Assembly (NCBI GenBank): GCA_013398275.1 | Contig: VZSE01014922.1 | Span: forward strand, 7,277,358 to 7,341,357 | Source of the DNA: Promerops cafer | Taxonomy: Eukaryota > Chordata > Aves > Passeriformes > Nectariniidae | Length of the DNA stretch: 64,000 bases | Direction of reading: 5' to 3' | Shown: piece by piece, positions 1-11,763 of the stretch | Position numbering within the stretch: position 1 is the first letter of the stretch | How the letters are laid out: each line of letters opens with the position of its first letter | Translations under genes and position numbers: made by a program | The notes under the pieces: model-generated | The model's database searches: none | Seen by the model: the letters and a program-made list of their open reading frames with translations, nothing else | What the model was told of the DNA's origin: nothing

Positions 1-1394
1 TGTATCGTAATACAGATGGGCAATCCTTGTAATACAGCTACGTTTATTTACTGATAGAAATGTGCAGAACTGTGATAGGTTGCTACATAGGTTATTATTG
101 ATTTTATTCTTTTTATTCCTGCAAAACTGGCTAGGCTAAATGCTCTATTAGACTAAATAGACTTTTTTTTTTTTTTCCACCAAAACCTGAGCTGGCAAAT
201 CGGTCTTTTCATTTGCAGGAATCTCCTAATTTGGGTCTAATATTGTATCACATGTGCTCCAAAGCACTGAACAGGGCTAGATTACATCTGTGGCCAGTTC
301 AGTTCCTACTCAGCACTTTATTTGCATCTTGGCAAGAAGATACGACAGTTTTTCCCCCTCTTCCCTGTATACTAATTTCATATGAAATTAATAATTAGAA
401 ATTTTAAAGGCAATTTTGATCATACAACATAACTGAAACAAAAAATACCAAACCAAGCCCCAAACCCAGAATTAAAAACTTTTAGTAGGAAGGTCTCAGA
501 GGAGAACCTAGAAAAACAGGAGGGTTTCTCAGAGGCAGGTTGCCTTCTCAAGAGTGCCAACTGGATCCAATTCTCGTGTTCTTCAGATAAATTCAGTTGG
601 GAAGAGGTGGACAGGAAGATCTGGGATGGGAAAGCCTGGAACAGCAGGTTGCTTGTTCAGCCCAGTACAGGTGTATCAGGGAGGAGATGGATGACCTGCT
701 GAGACAGAAGGATGCTGATGCTTCAGGAGCAAAGGGATCTCACCTGTTATGGTCATAATTAGGCTGAACATAAAAAGAAAGTTTCTAATTTTGGGGGAAG
801 CTTTTTAATAAGTATGTTGGGATTAAGGTGTTTAGTTTGTTTCTGGGCAAGATTATGTATTTGCCTGAGGGGGGTGCTTATGGAGTTCATGCTCCAGGGA
901 GGCCCTTCTCAGTCCTATTTCAAGAAAATAAAAAAGGAAGAAAAATATATATGAAAAATAAGTTTGAGGTTTCAGGAGAGGTTAAGTTGGCCTGGTTTTA
1001 TTTCGAAATGGCTGTTCCCATACAGAGCCTGTGCTCCAATGAAGGAATCAGTTTTATTCCAAGGCTGATAAAATTAAGTGCTGAGAATGACTGTGTGAGA
1101 GTGTGGTTATGTGGCCCTTTTCACCCTGTGTGAGTGTGCCCATGCCACAGGGGTTGGTCCTGCTGTCTTTACTCTCTCAAACTGATCCCATCCCTGCTGT
1201 TGGTGCCTGGGTGCACGTGATCTTGCAGCACTGCAACACTGACTTGAACAAAATCTAACCCAGAGGAAAAACACAGTCTGCCTTGTTCTTGATTGTGTCA
1301 GTTCCTGCATTTGTCTGACAAGAGCCTTGGTCCCCAGGGCAGGTAGGGAAAACGGAGGTCACCCTGAGCACTGCTGGGGGTGCAGTGTGAAATT
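1..1394. other. Unique noncoding sequence
   Basis: No gene or recognisable interspersed repeat is seen. It contains a 14-base T run at 163-176. Open frames are short (up to about 100 codons) and have no recognisable domain. On the minus strand a 20-bp segment (744-763) is flanked by acceptor-like and donor-like dinucleotides, but it is too short to call an exon. Confidence 0.6.
163..176. repeat. Poly-T run
   Basis: Fourteen consecutive T residues. No CR1 or SINE body is attached on either side, so this is simple low complexity rather than a retroposon tail. Confidence 0.8.
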
Positions 1395-1886
1395 GGCCCA
1401 GCAGTGGGTCCCCAGTATGAGAGGAACTTGGACCTGCTTTAGCAGGTCCAGAGGAGGCCATGGAGATGAACATCTCACCTGTGAGGAAAGGCTGAGGGAG
1501 CTGGAGTTGTTCAGCCTGGAGAAGAGAAGGCTCTGGGGAGACCTTAGAACACCTAAAGGGGCTACAAGAGGTCTGAAGAGGGACTTTTGACAAGGATATG
1601 GAGTGCTAGGACAAGAGGGAGTGGCTTCATACTGAAAGAGGCTAGGTTTAGTTTGGACATGAGGAAGAATTTTTTTTATGATGACAGTGGTGAGATGCTG
1701 TAACAGTTTGCCCACAGAAGTTTTAGATGCCCCATGCCTGGAAGTGTTCAAGACCAGGTTGGATGAGGTTTTAAGCAGCCTGGTCTACTGTGCCTGGAAA
1801 CTGTCCCTGCCCATGATGGCAGTTGATTTGGACAAGATGATCTTTAAGGTCAACTTCCAACCCAGACCATTCTGTGATTCTATGAG
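1395..1886 (+). mobile_element. CR1 LINE, 3' fragment, forward
   Basis: This is a 5'-truncated CR1 non-LTR retrotransposon copy. The forward strand carries the usual CR1 3' landmarks in order: 'gaggaaaggctgagggagct', 'ttcagcctggagaagagaag', 'ctaggacaagaggga' and the end block 'accattctgtgattctatga'. A piece of the ORF2 C-terminus is still readable (residues like LDAPCLEVFKTRLD near 1720-1770), but the frame is broken upstream and the copy is clearly decayed. The 5' limit is approximate (1385-1415). It cannot be autonomous because the reverse transcriptase and endonuclease portions are missing. Confidence 0.92.
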
Positions 1887-4439
1887 ATGCTAGCCATGGC
1901 AAGAACTCTTATTTTCCAGTCCCTTCCAGGTAGGAGGAGATGAAGGTGGCCATCTCAGGCTTCACTCTTGGGTGTGGAGGTCTTGGGCTTTGGTGGATCT
2001 GTGTTGGTCTCCACAGCCATGCCCTTGTGCCTCTCCCCACTTGCAGGCAAGCTGACAGAAGCATTGTGCCCACCCTGGGATCCCCTTGCCCATAAAGCCT
2101 CACAGCTGGTTGCAAGAACAGCAAATGGGCTCCTCTGTTCTGGCAGGAGCCTGCATGGCAGCCTGTGTGAAACACTTTAGTGGCTCTCAAATATCAGCAC
2201 AGGGTGATTCATACGTGGGGTTTTCTCTCACCTTCTGGCATGTGAAGTTGGGGAGGTGTTTGGAATTTCTCCCCTCACAGCCCCAGCTCCCCAGCTGCTC
2301 TCTGGAAACTCTGTGAGACACCCATACCCCCTTGGGAGACCCTTGGGGTATTTCCTCCACCTCCCCAGTAGCGATTTCTCTGTGAGAAAATTCTCTAAGG
2401 CTTGGCCTCAGCTCCTGTGGCTCACCAGAGTCTACAAGGCACAGTCAGGCAGCGAACGCAGAGGTCGCATGTGGCTGGGTGCAAATGAGCCTGTGCGGTC
2501 ATTCAGGGTTGCTTTCATCAAACAGACCTGAAAGAAGGTGTCTTTATCTTTTTCTGTCATTATTTTCACCACTAAATTATTTGCAATTTAGTTGTGCTTT
2601 AGTCAAAATGGGGAGTTGGGAAGCATCCCCCATGTTTAGGATTGTTTTGCACCCAGTGCATGGCTCGGTTGGGGTTTCCCTGCTGTTGGAAATGTTAAAG
2701 ACACTGACCTCAAGCAGCTCTTCCTGAGCACTGTGTCCTCACTCGGACAGTCTCTCAGTGCTAAGCAAGGAAGTCATGAGCACAAACCCCCAGACCAACA
2801 CGCCTGTACGCTGGGGTCCAGGTCCCAAAAGCTGTGTCATGTGCAGCCCCTGCCACGGCGTTGGCTGAAGCATCCACCAGCAGGAAGGGTCACATTATGG
2901 TTGATTTAGAGGTACTTCACTCATACTCCATATGGACCCTAATATTTATCTTGGAGCTCCTGGTATGCATGTTTCATTCAATGACCCCCAAACCACATTT
3001 CCCTCTGCTACTTTGGGTGCTGTCTTGCTGACCAGATACCATCCCCTACATTTTATTTCTTTGATAACATGTTCTGATAGGTTTTTTCTTCCTTCTTGTT
3101 TTCTTCACAGATTTATCTGGAAAGTATGACCGACAGGAGCAGCTTACTCACCATTAGATAAGTATTGCAGATGACTCATGCTGGAGTATTGATAGCTGTG
3201 CTGCTGAGATGGATATCCTGTTTTATAACAGCTGTAGTGTGATGCAAAGAGCCAGGAACCTTAATTTCACTATCCATGCTTTTCTATGAACGTGCTTTGG
3301 GTCCTTGGCACCTTTTCTCCCTGGTTTGTCCATCTAAAGATTTCACAGGGTAGGTTTTGCTTCCTTCAGTGGGGTACAGGGTATGGGGCAGCTCATGTCA
3401 CCTTGAAATGAAAGCTAGTGTTGAAAGGCTGCAGCTTTTATAGCTGTTCTCCAGGACATGCAGTATTTGTCCTTTTAATATATGCCATTAGTGACTTTCC
3501 TCGATTCTTTGGGTATTTTTGTTTTGTTTGTGTTTTTTCAGAGCCCTTCTTCAGCAGAACAAACCAGAAGGTGCAGAAACAGGTAAGGCAACTGCTGTTG
3601 CAGCATGTTACTTTTGAATCACTAAGGGCAAAATACTGGCTGCAGTAAAGTAAAAAAAAAAAACCCTGTTGACTCAGTGGCAGCTGAGAGTTGTACCCAA
3701 TGTACTCAGCTCCATGAGAGGCCCTGGAATTACTACATTCTGGGACAAATTTGCAGGCTACCTGAGAGCATGTGTCTGAACCTCCCTCTGCTTCCAAAAC
3801 CACTGGCCTCAAGGCTGTGTGAGCAATAAATGATGTGATTTAAGAAGTGATGAGCAAGAGAAAGGAACCTGCCCTTGGGGGAGATGCAAAAAGAGCTGAG
3901 CTGTGAAGGTGGGGGATATGTACAGGATGGCAGGAGCTGCTGGGAAGATGTTAACCTACATGGGATGGGAGGGGACTGAGGTGGCTTTAGCTTGGATGGG
4001 TGCAAAGGGCTATACAGCAATGAGGGAAATTTGGAGTTAAAAGGAGGGATTTTTCAAGGGAGCATTGCAGCGAAGGCCATGCTGCCAGTGATGGCAGCAT
4101 GTGTGGCTCTGCCTTATGCACCTACCTGTGTGTGGGTGGTGTCACTGGGGATGGCTGGGACCTGTACCACACTCTTGGGCATCACCTGTGGTTCACACCA
4201 TCCTTAAACTGCCGAGGATGTTTGGTTTCCATGAAGGTGCTGGGCCATGACTGAGAAGCTGTGGCTTGAGCAGTGTGTCCCTTTCACCAGCAGTAGCCTG
4301 GGGCAGGACCTCCCAGTGGGGCAGTGGAGGCATGTCAGGTGCTGCACCTGATTTCTCAGCAAACATGAACCAGAGCCCAGGAAGAAAAATATAGCTTGAG
4401 GATCTTTGCTGTGTCCCAACAGCATGATTTGGGTCTCAG
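1887..4439. other. Unique noncoding sequence
   Basis: No gene recognised. Two pyrimidine-tract/AG acceptor-like sites occur, at about 3110 and at 3541. The second is followed by a consensus donor and is listed separately. Open frames of 60-124 codons occur on both strands without recognisable domains. Confidence 0.55.
3542..3582 (+). other. Candidate 41-bp exon (splice motifs only)
   Basis: A T-rich tract with 'gtgttttttcag' precedes the segment, and 'aacag|gtaagg' closes it, so both splice sites are close to consensus. All three frames are open across it, for example SRTNQKVQKQ in one and LLQQNKPEGAET in another. Its length is not a multiple of three. I do not recognise the peptide. It could be an exon of a long noncoding RNA, a micro-exon of a flanking gene, or a chance pseudo-exon, which are common in vertebrate introns. 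Confidence 0.25.
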
Positions 4440-4644
4440 CATTTACTGTGAGGGTGGTGAGACACTAGAGTAGGTTACCCAGAGAATCTGTGGGTGTCTC
4501 ATCCCTGGAAGTGTTCAAGGTTAGGCTGGACACAGCTCTAAAACCTGATCTAGTGAGAGATGTCCCTGCCCATAGCAGGGGGGTTAGACTAGATGATCCT
4601 TGATGGTCCCTTACAACCCAAACCATTCTGTGGTTCTATGATTT
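4440..4644 (+). mobile_element. CR1 LINE, short 3' fragment, forward
   Basis: Begins at 'atttactgtgagggtggtga' and runs through 'catccctggaagtgttcaag' and 'tgtccctgcccatagcaggg' to the terminal 'accattctgtggttctatga'. These are the standard last 200 bases of an avian CR1. Only the end of ORF2 and the 3' UTR remain. It is in the same orientation as the copy at 1395-1886 but better preserved, and likely an independent insertion. Confidence 0.95.
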
Positions 4645-7600
4645 TGATACTTTGCTACATTCATTGGAGCTTCTGTTCTTCAGGCTGTAATGGCACTTTG
4701 GAGTAAAGAACTGGGTCCTGCTCATGTGTAAAATAAAAAACATGTTGCATCTGGCTCCAGCAGAAACCCCTGCATGATGGTTTGTAACATAGTCTTAGTT
4801 AGGTCCCTGCCTCGTAGAGTAGAAGATGCCTTTAAGGACTCCTCTGTTTAGGCTCTGCATCAGAGATATTCACATGCTATGAAACTACCTCAGGACTAAA
4901 TTTTTTTGAGTGATAATCTGATGTTGCTCTTGGTAGAAAGGATGGGAGTCTGGCATTTGGGGATCATGTAGTGCCAGTGAATGCAAAGGTCAGGGCATCA
5001 GGAATTTTACCAGCATGTTCTTCCACTTTGGGCATATCCTCCTGCACTGACATACCTAAAAAAGCCCCAAAACTCTGACGAATGCTCATAACCATCACTT
5101 GGTGGAAATATTTTTGGGGTAGAGAAATGAGAACACTTGCCCCTGCCCCATTCACCTTGCATCACTGGGGTCAGGATGGCAGCTCAGAGGCAGGATCTGT
5201 GCTTCCCCGTGGGTGGTCTCAGCTATACATATTCAAATCGAGCGCCCAGGCATGTCACCTCAGCGCGGCAGCACGGGCTGAGAGAGGCCAGGGGCTTTCC
5301 AGCCCTGCAGGCCATTATTAGTAAGAGGGTTTGCGTGTGGTGTGTCTTTTGGTTCAAGCTGTGAACTGCCACTGGGCTCTAAAAACTGCTGTTGAGTCTT
5401 GGTAATAGGGTTGCAAAAAGTTTCCGAGAAGCATAATAACTTCCCTAAATAGATAATATATTTTATGTCTAAAGATGCTTGGGCATTTGCTCATCCTGAA
5501 AGTTTGCTGACCCCAGTAGAGGGGATTTGTACTCTTGCCATCATTTGGGAAGCTCAGGCAGGTAGTGGATAAGGATAAGGATAAGGAAGCAGTTGTTGGG
5601 GTTTTGCTTCTCTCTCTGTCAGTTTGGGATGGTGGATTTGGGGGCATGTTTGAGGGTTTGGTGAGTAGGCAGAATAATTTATAGCAACGTGAGTGGCCTG
5701 TATGGTAACTTCAAGATTGTGCCAGCTGAGCAACTAGATCAGGGATTACAGATCCCAGGGCACCTGAAGTCCAAATAGGTTTTTAAATCACACAGGTCAT
5801 TTTAAAAGAGATAATTAAGTTTCTGAGCTCCTCAGTAGTACCTACAAATGTTCCTGCAAATGGTTCATGAAGCACTTGCAGTCTATAACTTCTGCCAGAG
5901 GAAAATGTGCTATTAGGTGGAAATTAGCTGCCCATGTGGCATTTTCTGTCTTGGAGTCTCAGGGAGTTTTACTGAGATGTGTTAATACAGCTGTGCTGAA
6001 GGTACTACTCATCTACACGCTCTGATAACCATCCTCATGTGAAATTAATCCCTGTGGAGCTGTTTGAGATGTTGCTGCTCCTAGTTCCCAACCTACCTGG
6101 TTGCCAAAAGCTGCTACCCACAGAGGCAGAGCTAAGGATGAGCTAATGTGCGTCTGCACCTTATCCTGTGCTCTGTGTGAGCACAAACCCATCTTTGCTT
6201 ACTGGGAGAACTGGAGCACCAGGTGGGAAACTGAAATGTGGCATATCTATCCTGCCTCCTCTTATTGGGGCAGTGGAGGATTAAAGGCTGGAAGTGCTCT
6301 GAGGTGGAGGCAGTGACATGTCAGGTGCTGATGTTAGGCTTTTAGAGCATTTTTGCCCTCTGGGAGTCTCTGCTTTTTTGCATTTGACTGGTTGGCAAGG
6401 TGGGAGTCATCTCATGGCACCCCACTGCCCCCCCTGCCACGTAAGTCAGCAGTGCAGTTTTTGGTTTATGCTGCAGCCAGGGACGATCTAGTCGACATTG
6501 TCCGTAAGGTTTAAGGTGTGATGGACCCTTGATGAATGGGACAAATTGCACCTTCATCTTCCTTGGCTGTGTGGCAGATTCTTCATCACCTGCAAAAACA
6601 CCCCGTGCTGACTTGTTTGGATGCAGATGCCAAGGCTGCAAACACCTTTCTCTGATGAGATGTGGCGTGCCCCAGCCAGCTCACTCCGACTAGATAGGAT
6701 ACTTCAGATGGCTCTAGGGTGGGTGAGATGAATCCTGCACCTGCTGTAGCAGTGCTCATGGCCCAGGCTGTGGTGGGCTGTCTGGGGAGAGAGGGGGGTA
6801 TTAAAGCAAGTTTAGTGTGCCCTTCTTGCAGCAAGTCTGACTTTCCATCCATTTCTGAAGAAGATGGTGGTCAGGTCAAGGCCAACTTGGAGAATGGAAA
6901 ACTCCTATAGGTCATTTGCAATTTGGCAGTGGCTGAGTCACCCACAGTCTGTGTACCCACTGTGCATCTGTGACCCGTGGATGTGATGAGGAGGCAAAGT
7001 AGGACTTGAGGGCATGGCACAAGATCTTTTCAGGAATAGTGTTGTTTGGGACAGTAAATAGTGTCCTTTTCCTCAAAGATTTAATTAGTTTTGTGGCAAA
7101 GGTTGCTTTCTGTCTTCACTAAAGGATTTCATGATTTTAACACTTGCCTTCTGGAGGTCCACAGGCCACGTGAGCATGGGGCTCACGGGCTGATGGGTGC
7201 CTGGTGAGCATTCTTACAGTGGTGCACAGGGATTGTTGTGCCATTGAGCTCTGGCTCCCAGCAATTCTCCCTTTTAGATGATCCCTGGTGCAGGTGTATG
7301 GGGCTGGCTCTGCCATCTGCACTGGTCATGGTGGCAGCAGATTTCCCCCCTGCAATGGGGGTTCTCCCTGGCTGCTGCAGAGCTTGAGCAGGGAGCTGCT
7401 TCAGCTGACCCTGCTATTGCAGCAGATCTATAGATGTACTATGAACAAGGAGAAGGGGAAGCACCTGGAGACACATCTGCATTGGACCATGTCTCACAGC
7501 TGTCCTAAGTGGGCAGCAAGCCCAGTCAGTAGGTCTGCACAGTGACAGTGTCCTGCCCATATGGCCTCACCAGCCTAGCTGCCCTGTCCCAGGCAGGTGA

Positions 7601-10600
7601 CTGGTGCTTGTTTGGTTGTGTCTTAAAGCCTTGATTGCTACCAGATCACTACTCTGAACCTCCCCAGCTTCATTTTTCTCTTTGCATTTGGAGTTGCAGC
7701 CTCAGCTGAGTGAAAACACTCAAGCTAAACCCTGTGCCCCAACGGCTGCTCATCTGAAAGTGTGGAGCCAGCTCGCAGCAGCTGCTAAAATAGCAGAACT
7801 GAAGTGGGGAAAGAAAAGTGAGATGGTGATTAAGACCCAATTTCCTGTCGTGGCCCCACAGTGTTCCTGCTGGCAGTGGAGACATTGGCAGCAGTGGTAT
7901 GGAATGTCTCAGCCTTCTGCCTTGGGCTGGCTGAGCACTTGCACTGCCCTGTGCTGCTCACTTGTCTCAGTGCTTTGTAGATGTTGGTTTGGCTGAGCTC
8001 AAGGGGACCATAAGGATTCTTTTTAGGAAGCAGGGAAGGGTAGGGAGTCCATGCAGGCTGATCCTGGCTGCATTGGGGTTGGAAGCAGCTGTGGTGAGAC
8101 CCAGGCCAGCCCTGAAGCAGGCTGATGTTAGTTGCTTTGTGTTACCTGGAAGACATGAAAGAGTGCACAGGATTTGAGAACACTGGTAACACTGGTCCTC
8201 TGGATCTTTTTCTCCTGTCTCTGCCAGTAATTTTCCTTGGACCCGCCATTTAGGACTGGGAGAGAGGAAAATGCGAGAAAGAGAAATTGCGGCTTAAGGG
8301 ATGGTGAAGCTCCCTAGCTGATGCTGTTTGTTCCAAGGACACATGGGTTGTTCACCTGTCCTACTGTTTGATCCCTCATGTACCTAAATGTTGTAAAAGA
8401 TCAAATGCATTAGAATTAGTTTATGTTTTTGGACTTCTTGCATGAGAAGTTCATTCAAGAGAAAACATGAAAAATTGAGTGCAAAGATGATGCTGAGCTG
8501 ATGCCTCTTCCTCTAAGGACACTGTTCCACTTGCACTTACTAATATGCTCTATGTGTATGAGTATCAAAGGCAGCTTCTGGTTTCTTTCTCACCCTGGAA
8601 GTGCAAATCACTGCTCTCCTGTCTGTGCTCCAACAGCTTCTAGGTCTGTGTTGTAGAACCTGATGTGTTTCAGCAGTCCAAACCACATCATTGTAAACTG
8701 TCCTTACTGATCAGAGCAGTAATGTGCAACACAGACATAGGACTTACCTACACTTCTTCATCCTTTGAAGAAAGCCAGTTGCAAAACCCACTGCAAAGAG
8801 CCCAGAACCCCACAGACCATGGTGTTTGCTCTGCACTTAGTGGTTACCCCATTTGTTTCTATGTTTGAAAGTCAGAGCAGCTCCCATCACCCTCCCCTCT
8901 TAAACCCACCAGAATGTCTCACTAACTTTTGCTCTGCAAAGGAGAGTTACTGCTTAATTGGGCAGCATGAGAGACCACTGCTTGAAACTGTTGGCTTTTG
9001 CTCTTTCTGGCTTCTCTTGGGGTCACCTGTATCTCCTCCAAGGCTGCCCCTTCCTCTGCATTCATGCAGCACCCAGTGCCACTGGCATGGCTGGGAAGGT
9101 TTCTGTTGTATGAGGTCACATAACTGCCCTGCTCCAATCTGATCAGTTTGAAGGAAATGTAAATAGAAATGTAAATGTATTTTTCACAGAACAAGTAGTC
9201 AGCACATTGGAGAGACTCTCACAGACAGTGGTGCTGTTGGGGAAGATGTGCTGTTTCACAGCAGCCAAGGTGATTGCCCTGAATTGGTATCCTCTACTGC
9301 CATTACCTTCCTCCAACCCGAGAGTACTCATCTGCTGGTGTGCAGCCTGGGGCGTGCATGGCCAACACGCAGAAGGCAAGGAAGGGATCAGAGGGGACTG
9401 TTGATCCTGAGCCTGGCAGAGCATCACACATCATCTTTCCTGTGTGAGGAGGGGCAGCTTTCTTGTAGAGAAGCGACTTCCTGCACTCACAAACAGACTC
9501 GTGTGACATCCTCTGCCATGCAGGAGAGGGATATTTTGTACTCTTCTGGTGCCTTTCATACCAGAGCAGTTCAAAGTGCTTTTAAGACTATTTTCATTGG
9601 CCTGAGGAAGGGATGAGCAGTAGGTTTTGCATGAAATGTCCTTTCCTGCCGGGAGAACAGCACCTGACTGGGGCAGCTGCAGTGCTGGGAGCCAGAGCTT
9701 TTCCAATATACTGACTTCTGCTGGCCAGCAAAGCAGCACCACAGCACAGTGTCATTTCAGGAGTCTTGAGGAAGAGCTACCCAGAATTGTTTTGAGTATT
9801 TTAGGAGCTATTTTGAAGGAGAGTGGATTAAAGGAGAGGAAATAGTGCAGGCATGGAAGGTAAACAGCTGCATTTTGAGCCCACAGGACAATTACGGCTT
9901 TGGGATGATAGCAGGGAACAGACTGCAGATGAATTTCTGTGTATAATGCCACCATACAGATACAAAACACTTCCCTCTTTGACAGAGAGATCTTTCATAT
10001 CAATCTAAGGAGGAAACAATGCTTGGTTGAAAGAAACAGCATAGGCTTGGTCTGCTGGCACGTGGCATATTCCCTAGTCATGGTTCCCCAGGCTAGCAAG
10101 GCTATAGAAAACATGAAGAATATGGAAAAACAGTAAAATTTCTCCTAGGATCCAAGCCAAAAGAGTGTTCTTCTGGGATGATCAAATGTCTTTAACTAAA
10201 CTCCTGCAACTGCGAATGGCAGTTTTGTTGGCATCTGTTAGTCAGAGCACAGAAAGGCAGCAGGTTGTGTCACCATCCTGACTTCCAGGTGAAAGTCACA
10301 GGGCAGGGAGGCTGTGGCAGAAGTAGAAGATTTGGTGGAAGGGGAAGGATCTGCAGTAGTGAAGAGATATGGGAGATTGGACAGGGTGATCTCAGTGTCC
10401 GTATCAGTCTGTGGAAGAGTGCAGGTGTGGGCAGCTCGCCAGTGTGTCCTGATGTCACCGAGGATGGCGTGCAAATAGCAGCCCCTCATCCTGTGGTCTT
10501 TGTCTAGAGCTCTGTGGCCATCCACTAGCCTGTCTTGGATGGCTTCTCCAGTGTGATCCCATGTTCACAACCACATCTATCAAGTAGTGCTGGCATATGG

Positions 10601-11004
10601 TGTAAGTCGGAAACTGCATGGGAGAGCAACGGGAGGAGACCTTGGCTGGCATGAGCCATTTCCAGTGGTCTCCCTGCTGCTTTCTGCCTTTGCTCAGTCT
10701 GGCGGTGGAAGATGTACGCCCATCTTGTATGTGTTCAGTCCAGCCCGGATGCTGCAGGTCGCACTTTGATGTGCCCTCCCTTTGCCAGCTATGACAGCTT
10801 GGCTTGCTTGCCAAGTCCATGTTCAGCATGGCAAGTGTCAGCAGCAGAGCCAAAGGATTGCCAGGATGTGTTGGATTCTGTTTGCAAAACCTGCAAGGAG
10901 ATGGAAAAGGAAATTTTGTCTGGGGCAGGGGAGGAGGAAAGAGGCATAAGGAGTGATGCCATGTGGATTTGTTTCATTCCCTTGAGGAAAACAAAGCATC
11001 TCTG
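4645..11004. other. Unique noncoding sequence
   Basis: About 6.4 kb without a recognisable gene or dated repeat. Visible small items are three GATAAG units near 5568-5586 and isolated donor-like sites ('gccac|gtaagt' at 6438-6446 on plus; 'gtag|gtaagt' at about 8742-8751 on minus). No supporting coding frame was found for either. Open frames here stay below about 130 codons and none reads like a known family. Confidence 0.55.
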
Positions 11005-11062
11005 CAACAACTTGATGATCTTGGAGGTCTTTTTCATCGTTAATGATTCTGTGATTCTGTGA
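11005..11062 (+). mobile_element. CR1 3' tail remnant, forward
   Basis: Only the last ~55 bases of a CR1 remain: 'gatgatcttggaggtctttt' followed by 'gattctgtgattctgtga', which holds two copies of the octamer repeat that ends CR1 elements. The upstream part is either truncated or too diverged to see. The insertion sits directly next to a 23-bp tandem repeat. Confidence 0.85.
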
Positions 11063-11080
11063 CAGAAGAGCAGCAGGGAA

Positions 11081-11139
11081 ATAAAAACTGAGATAAAGAA
11101 GAGATAAAAAACTGAGATAAAGAAAGATATAAAAACTGG
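11081..11139. repeat. 23-bp tandem repeat, ~2.5 copies
   Basis: The unit 'ataaaaactgagataaagaa' plus three bases occurs at 11081-11103, again with small changes at 11104-11126, and partly at 11127-11139. It starts 18 bp after the CR1 tail. Slippage in A-rich sequence near the insertion is a simple explanation. Read on the minus strand it encodes Phe/Ser/Ile-rich runs that lengthen an otherwise meaningless open frame. Confidence 0.85.
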
Positions 11140-11297
11140 CTCGCTCCTTAGCAACCTTCTCTTGCATCTCACCTCGCTGTGTCTCTTTACTACCAACAGT
11201 AGGGAATAAAAAGCCAGAAAAAAAAAGCCACAAGATGAGTTTTGAATAGATGCCAAGGTTGATTTAATTAGATGTATTGAATTCGTTAACTTCTGAA

Positions 11298-11358
11298 CGA
11301 CATGGCTGTCACGCAGCACAAGTGACGAGCTGCGAGCGGCGACGGCAGCGCGGCACCG
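11298..11358. promoter_or_regulatory. Dense CpG cluster in a CpG-poor region
   Basis: Nine CpG dinucleotides occur in 61 bases (C at 11298, 11312, 11326, 11333, 11337, 11343, 11349, 11351, 11357), whereas neighbouring kilobases have very few. GC-rich sequence with further CpGs continues to about 11560. It is shorter than a formal CpG island, but it could be the core of a promoter or enhancer or the relic of one. No TATA box or initiator was clearly tied to it, and no adjacent coding exon was recognised. Confidence 0.35.
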
Positions 11359-11749
11359 ACCTGCCAAAAGGCTCAGCAAAGCAGAAGGATTGACCTACTT
11401 CCCTCAGCTCCATGGAGAGCACAGGCGAGTGCCCTCCTCTTGCTGTTGCCGTGCTCCCTGGAGGGCTGTGCATCCCTCTGTGCAGGGGAGAGCTCACTGG
11501 GCTGGGGGCTGCTGGGCAGCCCAGCATCGCCCGTCATCTCCAGCACGAGCCCGGGGCTGGGTAAATGTCCATGTGCCCTTGGGAGGCAGCTTGCTCAAAG
11601 CAAGGGCTCCTGCTTTGTGTGCTGACTTCTGGCTGACACTGATTTTCTGCTTCTCCCACCTAGTGTGCTCTTAAAAAAATACCAGCGTTCTCTGATAATG
11701 TGCCTAAATGCTGTTGCAGCTGATAAGGGTGATAAAATCACCCATGCAC

Positions 11750-11763
11750 ACTGCCATGGCAAC
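11750..11763. promoter_or_regulatory. RFX X-box-like palindrome
   Basis: 'actgccatggcaac' matches the RFX-family X-box (two half-sites around AT: GTTGCC-AT-GGCAAC). The right half-site is perfect and the left half-site matches four of six bases. It lies about 400 bp from the CpG cluster, which raises the chance of a regulatory role, possibly in a ciliated-cell or neural setting as is known for RFX sites. Function is inferred from the motif only. Confidence 0.35.

Noticed and set aside
744..763. 20-bp minus-strand micro-exon with acceptor-like and donor-like flanks
   Set aside because: Too short; such pairs arise often by chance and no neighbouring exon supports it.
6420..6446. Strong donor-like 'gccac|gtaagt' on plus
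   Set aside because: No convincing acceptor within exon distance upstream and no sensible open frame.
8742..8792. Minus-strand acceptor/donor pair enclosing about 43 bases
   Set aside because: The sites are fair but the segment ends in a stop in one frame and has no other support; treated as a pseudo-exon.
10789..11379. 196-codon minus-strand open frame
   Set aside because: It runs across the CR1 tail and the 23-bp tandem repeat, which produces its Phe/Ile/Ser-rich runs. No family resemblance.
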